Shown here piece after piece: positions 7,709 to 18,000 of a stretch of 64,000 nucleotides of DNA. The position numbers and the translations under genes are program-made. Below the pieces are notes generated by a model. That model was not told the DNA's origin and ran no database searches. It was given only the letters and a program-made list of their open reading frames with translations. The DNA comes from Anaerolineales bacterium (GTDB lineage: Bacteria > Chloroflexota > Anaerolineae > Anaerolineales > UBA6663), in assembly GCA_020850595.1 (NCBI GenBank), contig JADZEK010000069.1:1-64000 (forward strand), read 5' to 3'. Position 1 is the first letter of the stretch; the number at the start of each line of letters is the position of its first letter.

Positions 7709-8674
7709 ATGCCCCTCGAAAGCCTGGACTGCCCCAACTGCGGCGCGCCCTTGCCCGACGCGGGCGGGCGGCCTATCGTTATTTGCGCGCACTGCGGGTC
7801 GAGCATCCGCGTCGCCAGTGAACCACCGGCCGCGCCGCCGCCCGCCTTCCCGACCACTACCGGCGAATACGGCCGCCCGCCCGAGGCCCGGCCCGAGCGC
7901 AGCCCGCTGGCTTCGGTGACCCTCGGCCCCAGCGACGCGGCGGAAGTCTTGCGGCTGCTGCGCGAAAAGCAGCGCGTCGAAGCGATTCAGTTCTATCACG
8001 AGCGCGTCGGCGGCAGCATCGGCGAGGCCGTGGAAGCCATTGAAGCGATCGAAGCCGGGCTGAAAGACGCCGCCGCCCCGCTGCCACCGCCCTTGGCCCG
8101 CCCGACGCCATCCGCCGATATAAGCGCCATCATGGACTTGCTGCGGCGGGGCAATCGGCTCGAGGCCATCAGGCGCTACCGGGAGCAAACCGGCTCCGAC
8201 CTTCAGCGGTCGGTCACGGCCATCGAGGGCCTCGAACGCCAAATGGGCCGCGGACGGACGCGCACGGTGCGCGGGCGCGGCGGCTGCGCCCTAGTCGCTG
8301 CCGTCATCGTCTCCTTCGTCCTGGGCATCTCCAGCAGCTGCGGCGTGTACCTGCAAACCAAACCGATCTTCGCCTGCTCGCTCGACGTGGTGAAGAGCAC
8401 TGTGGCGCGCCGCGGCCTGCTCGAGCCACCCGTGCAGGCGGGCTACCTGGTGCTCACCCCCAGCCTGGAGGAGAGCAGCGGCTTTGATTCCTGGCGGCTG
8501 AGCGCCGAGTACTTCACGCCGGTTTGGGGCGCTGACGGCTGGGGCGTCGCGTACGTCTCGGTCGCCAGCAGCAGTACGGGCCGAAACGCGGCCTCGGCCA
8601 GGCTCTACACCCTGCAGGGCAGCTACCGGCTCCGCGACTGGGGGCCGCTGGACTGCCCAAGCAGCGACGACTGA
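7709..8674 (+). CDS. Zinc-ribbon membrane protein with two L7/L12-CTD-like motifs
   Basis: 321 residues from the ATG at 7709. An in-frame upstream extension to 7547 is possible but would cross the promoter and reads as low-complexity. Residues about 6-30 form a zinc ribbon, CPNCG...CAHCG. Two related helical segments follow, 'LLREKQRVEAIQFYHERVGG' and 'LLRRGNRLEAIRRYREQTGS', each continuing into a Glu/Ile-rich helix. This is the pattern of the ribosomal L7/L12 C-terminal domain (nKieAIklyRe-tG). After a basic stretch there is one membrane helix (about residues 193-215) and then an approximately 105-residue outer domain with two Cys. Function unknown. The neighbouring kinase gene starts 66 nt downstream with a similar promoter, so the two may be co-regulated. 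Confidence 0.8.
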   Translation: MPLESLDCPNCGAPLPDAGGRPIVICAHCGSSIRVASEPPAAPPPAFPTTTGEYGRPPEARPERSPLASVTLGPSDAAEVLRLLREKQRVEAIQFYHERVGGSIGEAVEAIEAIEAGLKDAAAPLPPPLARPTPSADISAIMDLLRRGNRLEAIRRYREQTGSDLQRSVTAIEGLERQMGRGRTRTVRGRGGCALVAAVIVSFVLGISSSCGVYLQTKPIFACSLDVVKSTVARRGLLEPPVQAGYLVLTPSLEESSGFDSWRLSAEYFTPVWGADGWGVAYVSVASSSTGRNAASARLYTLQGSYRLRDWGPLDCPSSDD

Positions 8675-8727
8675 CCGCCGCCGCCCGCTGCCAACCACCA
8701 CGCCTTCCCTTTTTGATGTAACCCTCG

Positions 8728-8733
8728 TACAAT
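8728..8733 (+). promoter_or_regulatory. -10 box (TACAAT) for a leaderless mRNA
   Basis: TACAAT is followed by 7 nt (CTCGGGC) and a GTG start at 8741. There is no room for a ribosome binding site, and transcription probably starts at the GTG. Confidence 0.55.
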
Positions 8734-8740
8734 CTCGGGC

Positions 8741-9907
8741 GTGACCGCCGAAGCGCCGCCCACCGGCCCGCAGCAATATCTGCTCAACAAGCGCTACCGC
8801 CTGCTCAGCCCGATCGGCGCGGGCGGCATGGCCGTCGTCTATAAGGCGCAAGACCTGGCCCTGGGCCGGCTGGTCGCCGTCAAAATTCTGCGCGAACCGC
8901 TGACGGCCGACCCGGATTTCCTGGCCCGCTTTCAGCAGGAAGCCCGCGCCGCGGCCAACCTGGCGCATCCTAACATCGTCACGGTCCACGACTTCGGCCG
9001 CGACGGCGGGCGCAACTACATCGTCATGGAATATATCGAGGGCAAGGACCTCAAGACCCTCATCAAGGAAGGCTCGCCCTTCAAGGCGGAGCGCGCCCTC
9101 GACCTCATCATACAGATCTGCGCCGGCATCGGCTACGCCCACCGCGCCGGGCTGGTTCACTGCGACGTCAAGCCGCAGAACATCCTGGTGACGGCCGATG
9201 GCCGGGTCAAAGTCACCGATTTCGGCATCGCCCGCGCCCTGGCGACTCTGCAGCCGGGCGAAACCACCGATGTCGTCTGGGGCAGCCCGCAGTATTACTC
9301 TCCCGAACAGGCCGCAGGCGAGGCCCCCACCCCGGCCTCGGATGTCTACTCCATCGGCGTCGTCCTCTACGAAATGCTGGCGGGGCGGCTGCCCTTTGTG
9401 GCCGGCACCCAGCAGGCCCTGGCCATGATGCACCTGCGCGACGAACCCCCGCGCCTGACGCTCTTCAACCCCGCGCTGCCCGAGACCCTGGAGCGCATCG
9501 TCCACAAAGTCTTGGCCAAGGAGCCGGCCGCCCGCTACCGCACCGCCGATCAACTTGGGCGCATCTTGATCTCTTACCGCGAGCGCGGCCTGGAAGCCAC
9601 GGGCAGCCAGCCGCCCACCGGCCTGACGCCGCCCAGCGGCGTCGCGGCGGTCGGCCCGGCCTACGCCCCTCTGGCCGAAGTGCTGCCGGAGGCCCCGACG
9701 GCCTATCGCCAGCCGGTGCGCGGCGAAGCGCCGGCCGGCGCCGTCTTCCACGGCGGGGACGCCCTGGGCGGGGGCGGCGGCCTGAGCAGCTACAATCCGG
9801 AGGCTCTCGATTGGGTGGCCGTGGCGCTGGGCTTTCTGGCCTTTATCGCCGTCGTCGGCCTGATCCCCTTCTGGACTTACGTCATCTCGGTTTATCTGCG
9901 CCGCTAG
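8741..9907 (+). CDS. Membrane-anchored Ser/Thr protein kinase (Hanks/PknB type)
   Basis: 388 residues, GTG start set by the -10 box 7 nt upstream. The kinase domain spans about residues 14-275. Seen in order: glycine-rich loop 'IGAGGMAVVYKAQD', the VAIK-type lysine in 'VAVKIL', catalytic loop 'VHCDVKPQNIL', 'DFGIARAL' and the APE-equivalent 'YYSPEQ'. The catalytic loop reads His-Cys-Asp instead of His-Arg-Asp, which makes it a non-RD kinase while keeping the catalytic Asp, so it is probably active. A Pro/Ala-rich linker leads to one C-terminal membrane helix (about 358-383) ending in RR. There is no PASTA or other sensor domain outside, so it would signal through partners. Its neighbour is a zinc-ribbon membrane protein with a matching promoter. 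Confidence 0.95.
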   Translation: MTAEAPPTGPQQYLLNKRYRLLSPIGAGGMAVVYKAQDLALGRLVAVKILREPLTADPDFLARFQQEARAAANLAHPNIVTVHDFGRDGGRNYIVMEYIEGKDLKTLIKEGSPFKAERALDLIIQICAGIGYAHRAGLVHCDVKPQNILVTADGRVKVTDFGIARALATLQPGETTDVVWGSPQYYSPEQAAGEAPTPASDVYSIGVVLYEMLAGRLPFVAGTQQALAMMHLRDEPPRLTLFNPALPETLERIVHKVLAKEPAARYRTADQLGRILISYRERGLEATGSQPPTGLTPPSGVAAVGPAYAPLAEVLPEAPTAYRQPVRGEAPAGAVFHGGDALGGGGGLSSYNPEALDWVAVALGFLAFIAVVGLIPFWTYVISVYLRR

Positions 9908-9992
9908 CCCGCTCGCCGCTAGCGCCCCGCGGCTCCTGCAGCGTTGTCACCAAATTCTCATCATTTCTAGCTGATTGGGCAGCCAGGCAGTA

Positions 9993-10020
9993 TTGCGGCA
10001 CTTAAGCCGGATGGTATAAT
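9993..10020 (+). promoter_or_regulatory. ftsH promoter (TTGCGG - 16 nt - TATAAT)
   Basis: TTGCGG at 9993-9998 and a consensus TATAAT at 10015-10020 are separated by 16 nt. The predicted leader is about 55 nt and contains a Shine-Dalgarno GGGGAGGT (10071-10078) 4 nt before the GTG. The same -35 variant is found at the giant repeat-protein promoter. Confidence 0.65.
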
Positions 10021-10082
10021 CGCTGTGTAAGTCAGATGTTGCTGAGCATTAAGCTGGTCCGGCGTTTTCCGGGGAGGTCGCA

Positions 10083-11990
10083 GTGAATTCCGCCCGTTTG
10101 CGCAGTATCTTTGTCTACGTTCTCATTGTTGTCGCTATCATTGTGCTGCTGTTCCAATTCCGCTCGCAAGTCTCGGCCACCGAACCCATGTCGCTGTCGG
10201 ACCTGGCCGCGGCCATCCAACGGGGCGAGGTCCAAAAGATCGTCGTTGACGAGAACACGCTGCGCGTCACGACCACCAAGGGCGAATTCGAGTCGCGCAA
10301 GGAACCCATCACTACCGCGCCGGAGCAACTGACGGCGCTGGGCATCACACCCGAGCAGTTGGCGGCGATCAGCTTCGAGGTGAAGAAACCTTCTGATCTC
10401 GGCGGTATTTTGACGTTCTTGGGCTACATGCTGCCGGCCGTGCTGGTGGTGGGGGTCATCTACTTCATGCTGCGCCAGGCGCAGGGGACCAACAACCAGG
10501 CCCTCTCGTTCGGCAAGAGCCGCGCGCGCATGTTCACCGGCGACCAGCCGAGTGTCACCTTTGAGGACGTGGCCGGGGTAGATGAGGCCAAGGAGGAGCT
10601 TAAGGAAGTCGTCGAGTTTCTGAAGGAGCCGGAGAAGTTCATCTCGCTCGGCGCGCGCATCCCGAAGGGTGTGCTGCTGGTGGGGAGCCCCGGCACGGGC
10701 AAGACCCTGCTGGCCAAGGCCGTATCGGGCGAGGCCGGCGTGCCCTTCTTCTCGATCTCCGGTTCGGAATTCGTGGAGATGTTCGTGGGCGTCGGCGCCA
10801 GCCGCGTGCGCGACCTGTTCGATCAGGCCAAGCGTCACTCGCCCTGCATCGTCTTCGTGGATGAAATTGACGCAGTCGGCCGCCACCGCGGGGCGGGGCT
10901 GGGCGGCAGCCACGATGAGCGTGAGCAGACCCTCAACCAGATCTTGGTGGAGATGGACGGGTTCGACACGGACACGAACGTCATCGTCGTCGCCGCGACC
11001 AACCGGCCGGACATTCTCGACCCGGCCCTGATGCGCCCCGGCCGGTTCGACCGGCGCGTGATCCTCGACCGGCCGGACATGAAGGGCCGCGAGCAGATTC
11101 TGCGGGTGCACCTGCGCGGTAAGCCGCTGGCCGCGGATGTGGATGTGCCGGTGCTGGCCAAGAGCACGCCGGGTTTCGTGGGGGCGGACCTGGAAAACCT
11201 GGTGAACGAAGGGGCGATCTTGGCCGCCCGCCGCAACAAGAAGGCTATCGGCCAGGCCGAGTTCGAGGAAGCGATTGAGCGCGTCATCGCCGGGCCGGAG
11301 CGCAAGAGCCGGTTGATCTCCGAGGACGAGAAGCGCATCATCGCGTATCACGAAGCGGGCCACGCCGTCGTCATGCACAGCATCGCCGAGGCCGACCCGG
11401 TGCACAAGGTGTCCATCATCGCGCGCGGGATGGCGGGCGGCTACACCCTGGCGCTGCCGGAGGAGGACCGCACGCTGTATGCCAAGCGCAAGTTCGAGGC
11501 CGACCTGGCCGGGCTGCTGGGCGGGCGCGCCGCGGAAGAGATCGTCTTTAACGACGTGACCACGGGCGCTTCCAACGACCTGGAGCGCGCCACCAAGATG
11601 GCCCGCTCGATGGTCACGCGCTGGGGCATGAGCAGCAAGCTCGGCCCGATGGTGTACGGCCAGAAGGAAGAACTGGTGTTCCTGGGCCGTGAGATTTCCG
11701 AACAACGCGACTACTCCGACTCGGTGGCGCAGGAGATTGACGCGGAGGTGCGCAAGTTCATCAATGACGCCTACCTGCGCGCGCGCGGCCTGCTGACCGA
11801 GTACCGCACGCAGCTGGATGCGATTGCTCGCCGCCTGATGGAGATTGAGACGGTTGACTCGGCGGAGTTCGAGCGGCTCTTCCCGACTCCCACCGGCGCG
11901 CAGAAGAAGACCAACATCCCGATGCCGCGGCCCGCCGGCAGCCCGGCCCCCCTGGCGGCTTACACGCCTTACACCCACTCGGAGCAGTAA
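10083..11990 (+). CDS. ftsH: ATP-dependent zinc metalloprotease FtsH
   Basis: 635 residues, GTG start with GGGGAGGT just upstream. Inner-membrane AAA+ protease that degrades damaged or regulatory membrane proteins as a hexamer. Two membrane helices (about residues 10-25 and 110-130) flank a periplasmic-side FtsH extracellular domain of about 85 residues. The AAA module has Walker A 'GSPGTGKT' (near 201), Walker B 'CIVFVDEID', and the second-region 'RPGRFDRRV'. The peptidase has the zinc motif HEAGH near residue 423 and the third ligand in '[12 protein letters not shown]'. Normal length and intact. It stands alone with its own promoter and ends at a hairpin shared with the convergent giant gene. 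Confidence 0.98.
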   Translation: MNSARLRSIFVYVLIVVAIIVLLFQFRSQVSATEPMSLSDLAAAIQRGEVQKIVVDENTLRVTTTKGEFESRKEPITTAPEQLTALGITPEQLAAISFEVKKPSDLGGILTFLGYMLPAVLVVGVIYFMLRQAQGTNNQALSFGKSRARMFTGDQPSVTFEDVAGVDEAKEELKEVVEFLKEPEKFISLGARIPKGVLLVGSPGTGKTLLAKAVSGEAGVPFFSISGSEFVEMFVGVGASRVRDLFDQAKRHSPCIVFVDEIDAVGRHRGAGLGGSHDEREQTLNQILVEMDGFDTDTNVIVVAATNRPDILDPALMRPGRFDRRVILDRPDMKGREQILRVHLRGKPLAADVDVPVLAKSTPGFVGADLENLVNEGAILAARRNKKAIGQAEFEEAIERVIAGPERKSRLISEDEKRIIAYHEAGHAVVMHSIAEADPVHKVSIIARGMAGGYTLALPEEDRTLYAKRKFEADLAGLLGGRAAEEIVFNDVTTGASNDLERATKMARSMVTRWGMSSKLGPMVYGQKEELVFLGREISEQRDYSDSVAQEIDAEVRKFINDAYLRARGLLTEYRTQLDAIARRLMEIETVDSAEFERLFPTPTGAQKKTNIPMPRPAGSPAPLAAYTPYTHSEQ

Positions 11991-12018
11991 GCGCGCTGCA
12001 GCCGACCACACCAACGCA

Positions 12019-12047
12019 ACGGCCCTCGTCAGACTGACGAGGGCCGT
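12019..12047. terminator. Bidirectional terminator between convergent ftsH and the giant RTX gene
   Basis: Bases 12019-12032 and 12034-12047 are perfect complements (14 nt each), so at least a 12-bp stem with a small loop. It begins 29 nt after the ftsH stop and ends 31 nt before the stop of the minus-strand gene. Flanks are ...GCAA and TATTGATT, giving a short A/T skew on both sides. Confidence 0.75.
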
Positions 12048-12077
12048 ATTGATTCCAGCGACCGGCGGGCGCGCCCG

Positions 12078-15000
12078 CTACTTGATGGCGATGGGCAGGA
12101 AGAGGCGCAGCAAGCGCTCGAAGATGTTGAGGTGCTCAATGTTGGTGTAGCTCACCGGCTGCCGACCTTCCGCCGTCAGCCGCCCCACTTCCGGCGGTAC
12201 ATACAGGCCGCCGGCGTGGAAGTTGAGGGTGTCGCCCGGCCCGTTTGGCCCGCCATCTACGTTGAGGGCGAGGGTGGGGTACGGGGCCAGCTCGAACAGG
12301 TCGTCGCCGTTGCCGCCCAAGAGGTTGATGAGGGTGAGCGTCACGCCGGCCTGCCCATCGGTGGCGGCCGCCGCCAGGTTGGTCAGGTCGAACACATCGT
12401 CGCCGTCCAGCCCGGCCAGCGTGAGCGTCTCCAGGTCGTTGAACACGTCTGTCACTGGGCCGAAAGTTACGCTGGTGGGCGTGAGGCTGAAGTTGTCGGC
12501 CGCGTTGCTGCCGCTGAGGGTCAAGGCATCGGTGCCCGCGCCGGCATTGAGGGTGGAGGGATGCGCCCAGTCGAGCAGGTTGAAGGTATTGTTGCCCGCG
12601 CCGCCGGTCAAGCTGGCAGCTTCCAGGCCGGTCAGGCTGTCGCCGCCCAGGCCGGTCAGGCTGGTCTCGGTGAGCGTGAAGCTTACGTCGCCACCTTCCA
12701 CCAGGCGGTCGCTGCCGGCCTCACCCAAGATCGTATCGGCGCCCAGGCCGGCCGTCAGCACATCGTCGTCCGGCCCGCCGGTCAGCCGGTCATTGCCGGC
12801 CGCGCTGAGGAGGGTGTCATTCCCCGCGACACCGTCGAGCGAGACCGGGCCGGGGAAAGCCGTGGTGTCGAGCAGGTTGGCGCTCGCTCCACCCGTGAGG
12901 CTGGCTTCTTCCAGACTGTCGAGGCTGTCGGCGCCCAGGCCGGTCAGCAGGGTGGGCGTGAGCGCGAAATTGACATCGCCCGTTTCCGCCACTCGGTCTA
13001 CATCACCGGGGCCGCCGAGCAGGGTGTCATCGCCGTCGCCGCCGGTGAGGGTGTCACTGCCGAGGCCGCCCACCAGGCTGTCTTTCTGCGAGCCGCCCAC
13101 AAGCACGTCGTCGCTGTTGCTGCCGATGAGGGTGGCCGTGCCGGTGAACATCGAGGAAGCGAGGATATTCGCGCCCAGGCCGCCCGTCAGGCTGGCCTGC
13201 TCAAAGCCGCTGATGACGTCAGAATTCAGGATGGTCACGCCTTGGGTGATCACCAGGCCGGCGTTGGTCAGGGCGAGGTTGGCGTCGCTCGTCTCTACCA
13301 ACCGGTCTAGGTCGGGGCCGCCGTCGAGCTGGTCGTTGCCCAGGCCGCCCCGGAGGGTGTCGAGGCCGGGGCCGCCGAGCAGCGTGTCGGCGTTGATGGT
13401 GCCAAGGAGCGAGTCGTTGCCGCCCGCGCCGTCAAAGCGCACTCGGCCGCTAAAGGCACTGGCGTCCATGGTCTGGTTCGCCGAGCCGCCGGTGATCGTG
13501 GCCGCTTCGACGCCGTTGAGGAAGTCGGTGGCGCCGGCCACCAGGTTGGCGGAGGTGAGCAGCACGGAAGGCACGGTGCTGGTTTCGAGCAGGGTGTCCT
13601 CGAAGGCGCCGCTCCCGCCGAAGACGATATCGCTGCCGCCGTTGCCGGTGAGCGTGTCGGCCCCGTCGCCGCCGTTCAACTCGTCGGCCGCCGACCCGCC
13701 GATGAGCACGTCATTGCCGGCGTCGCCGATGAGCGTGACCGAGCCGGTGAAGGCAGAGGCATCGAGGGTGTTGACGCCGGGGCCGCCGCTCAGGTTAGCC
13801 GTCTCCAGGCTGCGCAGCTCGTCGGTGCCCAGGCCGGTGAGGACGACGTTTTGCAGCTTGAGCAACGCCACATCGGCGGTTTCTTGCAGCCGGTCGGTTT
13901 CGTCGCCGCCGTCGAGGGTGTCGTTGCCCAGGCCGCCGGTCAGGGTGTCGAGACCGGCTCCGCCGAGCAGGCTGTCACTATTGGCGCCGCCGAGCAACCG
14001 GTCGTTGCCGCCCAGGCCGGTCAACGAGGTGGGGCCGGAGAAAGCAGAGGCATCTATGCTATTGGCACCAGCGCCCCCGGTCAGGCTGGCGGCCTCAATC
14101 GAGGCGAGGGCATCGGTGCTGAGGACCTGGATGGTGTTGGAAACGACCAGGCTGGTATCGCTGAGCAAGTAGTGCTGGTCAGCGGTCTCATCCACGCGGT
14201 CGGCGCCACCGCCGCCGTTCAGCGAGTCGTTGCCCTGGCCTCCGTGGAAGGTGTCGTTGCCCTGGTCGCCGGCAAGCGTGGCCGTGCCGGTGAAGGCGGT
14301 TGCCAGGAACAGGTCGTCGCCGATACCGCCCTGCAGCGTGACGCGCAGGGTGTTGCTGAGCACGTCGGTGCCCAGGCCCAGCAGGCTGTTGTTGGTCAGT
14401 GTGAGGGTGACACCGGTCGTGGCGGTGACGACCTCGGTCAGGGCGTTGTCACCGGCGTTGCCCAAGATGGTGTCATCGCCCAGGCTGCCGGTGAAGGTGT
14501 CGTTTTCGGCGCCGCCGAGCAGGGAGTCGCTGCCGTAGCCGCCGACGAGGGTATCGTCGCCGGGGCCGCCGGTGAGGGTGGTGTTGCCGGTGAAGGCAAA
14601 GGCGTTGAGGTGGTTGCCCGACGGCCCACCGGTGAGGCCGGCCTCTTCGAGGCTGACGAGTGTATCGCTGCCCCGACCGACGAGGCTGGTATCGGTTAGG
14701 AGCCAGTCGGCGTTGTTCTGGTCGGTCACGCGATCGGTGTTGGCCCCGCCGTCAATGATGTCGTTGTTGGCGCTGCCGGTGAAGGTGTCGTTGCCCGCCA
14801 GGCCAGATAGGCTGACCGGGCCGGGGAAGCTCGTCAGGTCAAAGAGGTTGGGGCTGCTGCCGCCGGTCAGGCTGGCTTCTTCGATGTCGGTCAGGAGGTC
14901 ATCGCCATTGGCGCCGCTGTGGAGCGTCCCGGTTTCATAGCTGAAGTTGACGTCGGCAAACTCGGTCACACGGTCGAGGCCCAGGCCGCCTTGCAGGGTG

Positions 15001-18000
15001 TCGGCGCCGGGACCGCCGGTGAGTGTGTCAAGGCCGGGCGCGCCGACGGCCGTGTCGTCGTCAAAGGCGGCGCTGAGGAAGTCGTCGCCCGGGCCGCCGT
15101 CCATCAGGTCGTTGCCGCTAGCGCCCACCAGGATGTCGCTGTCGGCGCCGCCTTGCAGCACGTCATCGCCAAAGACACCGTCGAGCAGGTCGGCGCCCGC
15201 CCCGCCCACGAGGGTGTCATTGGTGTTCGCGCCGGGCGCTGCGTCGCCGCCGGTGAGGGTATCGGCGCCGTCGTTGCCCACCAGCGAGTCGTTGCCCTGG
15301 TCGCCGGTCAGGCTGTCAGCCTTCACACCGCCAATGAGGGTGTCGTTGCCCGCGTCGCCCTCCAGGGTCACCTGGCCGACGTCGGTGATCAGGCTGCCGA
15401 AGGCGGAGGCGTCGTAGATGTTGTCGGCGGCGCTGCCGACCAGGTGCGCTTCTTCGAGGCTGACGAGGGTGTCGCGGCCCAGGCCCTCCAGGCGGGTGGT
15501 GCTGAGCGTGAACGTCAGCGCGCCGGAGGCGAAGAGTTGGTCGGTCTCGGCGCCGCCGTCGAGGGTGTCGTTGGCGGCCGAGCCGACGAGCGTGTCGGCG
15601 CCGGCTTTGCCTTGCAACAGATCGGCGCCCGAGCCGCCGGCCAGCGAGTCGCTGCCTAGCCCGCCGTCTAGCGTGGCCACGCCGGAGAAGCCGGCGAGGT
15701 TGAAGCGGTTGTTGACGTCGGTGCCGGTGATCTGGGCCGATTCAATCCCGGAGACGGTGTCTATGACCTCACCCAGCAGGCCCTCGGCGACGAGGGTGAT
15801 ATCGAAGTCGGCGAGTTCCAGCCAGCGGTCGGCCGCGCCGCCCTCACCCTGGAGGTCGTCGGCGCCCTGGTTGCCGGTGAGGGTGTCATCGCCGGGGCCG
15901 CCGGAGATGGCATCGGGGCCGCTGCCGCCGATGAGGGTGTCGTTGGCGCCCAGGCCGACCAGCGTGGCAGCGCCGCTGAAGCTGCTGGCATTGAACTGGT
16001 TGGCGGAGGCGCCGCCGGTCAGGCTGGCGCCTTCCACGCCGTCGAGCAGGAATTGGCCGGCGGCCTGGAGGGCCGTATCGGACAGGGTCAGGTTCATGTC
16101 GGCCGTCAGGCTGAGGATGTCGTGGCTGCCAAGCCCGCCGGTGATGACGCCGCCGGCCGTGCCGAGCGTGAACAGGTCGTCGGCGTCGCCACCGTCGAGG
16201 TAGACGGTCTTGGAGAAGGCGGTGGTATTGAAGGCATTGACGCCGCTGCCGCCGGTGAGCCGAGCGGCGTCCACGGCGATGAGGCTGTCGGCGCCGTCGG
16301 CGGTAAGCAGGTTGTCGGTGAGGGTGAAGAGGCCGAAGTCGCCTTCAGCGACAATTTCATCGGTGCCGGGGCCGCCATCGAGGGTGTCGTTGCCGCCGTT
16401 GCCGGTCAGGAAGTCTTGATTGGCTTCGCCCATGAGCAGATCGGCCAGGGGGCCGCCGATGAGGGTGTCGTTGCCGCCGCCGCCCTGCAGGGTGACGGCC
16501 CCATTGAAGGCGGAGGCGTCAAAGAGGTTCGGCCCGGCGCCGCCGCGCACGGCGAAGAACTCAATGGAGGTGAGGGTGTCGTTGCCGGCGCCCTGAATGC
16601 TGTTGCCGGAGAGGGTAACATTGGCGTTGCCGACATAGTAGACGGCCGAGTCGTTGTCGGCGCCGCCGTCGAGCGAGTCGTTGCCGGGACTGCCGGCCAG
16701 GGTGTCGTTGCCGCCGCCGCCACCGAGAGTGACCGGGCCGAGGGTAAAGCCGCCGGCGTCGAGCGAATTGGCGGAGACGGCGGCCGTGCCGACGAGGGAG
16801 GCCGATTCAAACCCGGCCAACTGGTCACCGCCCAGCCCGGCCAGCGAGTTGTCGGTGAGGACGAAGTCCACGTCGCCCTGTTCGACGAGGCGGTCGGCGC
16901 CGGCTTCACCATCTAGGGTGTCGGCCCCCAAACCACCGGTGAGCGAGTCGTTGTCGGCGCCGCCCTTGAGGCTGTCGGCCGCCAGTGTGCCGATGAGGGC
17001 ATCGTTGCCGCCCTGCCCTTCGAGGGTGGTGGTGCCGGTAAAGGCCGCGGCGGTGATGAGGTTGCCGCCGGGGCCGCCGACGAGGGAGGCGGCTTCGAAC
17101 CCGGCAAGGGCATCGTTGCCCAGCCCGCTCAGGCCGGAGTTGGACAAGGTGAAGTTCACATCGCCGGAGGCCAGCAGCCGGTCGGCGCCGCTGCCGCCAT
17201 CCAGGAGGTCGGACAGGGCGGTGCCGCGCAGGGTGTCGTTGCCGCCAGCGCCCAGCAGCGTCACCGGGCCACGCGTGAAGGCGGCGGCATCGAGGTTGTT
17301 GGCTGAGCCGCCGGCCGTCAGGCTGACTTGATCGACTTCGGAGAATTGGTAGTTGATCGGCCCGACCGCGCCGGTATCGGAGAGGGTGAAGCTGCCGTCG
17401 TAAGACAGAATGGCCAGATCGGTCTCGTTGCCGCCGGCCAAACTGCTGCTGTTGGCGGGGGCGGTCAGGGTATCGTTGCCGCCCAAGCCCACCAGGGTCA
17501 CCGAACCAGCGGAGAACGCGCCGGCATTCAGGGCATTGGCGCTGCCGCCGCCCGTCAGGCTAGCTTCCTCGAGGCTGGTGAGCGTGTCAACGTTGGCGCC
17601 GATGGTCAGGCCGCTGTTGGTCAACACCATGTTGCTGTCGAAACTTTCCACCAGCCGGTCGTTGCCGGTGACGCCGGGGGTGAGGTTGTCGCCGTAAAGG
17701 TGATCGGAGCCGCTGTTGCCGGTGAGGGTGTCATCACCGGCGCCGCCGATGATGGTATCGGCCTGGTTGCTGCCGATGAGGGTGTCGTTGCCGCCGGCGC
17801 CGTCGAGCAGCACGGAATACAAGAAGGTGGAGGCGTCGAAGGTCTGCCCCAAGACGCTGCCCAGCACCCCGTACGACTCAATGTTCAACAGCACGTCGTT
17901 GCCCTGGCCGGAGAAACTGCTGCCACTGAGGGTGATGCTGGCATTGCCGGCCTTGAGCACGGCTGTGTCGGTGTTGTCGCCGCCGTCGAGCGTGTCGTCG

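Noticed and set aside
10032..12014. Long open frame antisense to ftsH (about 660 codons)
   Set aside because: Exact antisense of a complete, motif-verified ftsH; such frames are expected from strong third-position GC bias. No domain is recognisable.
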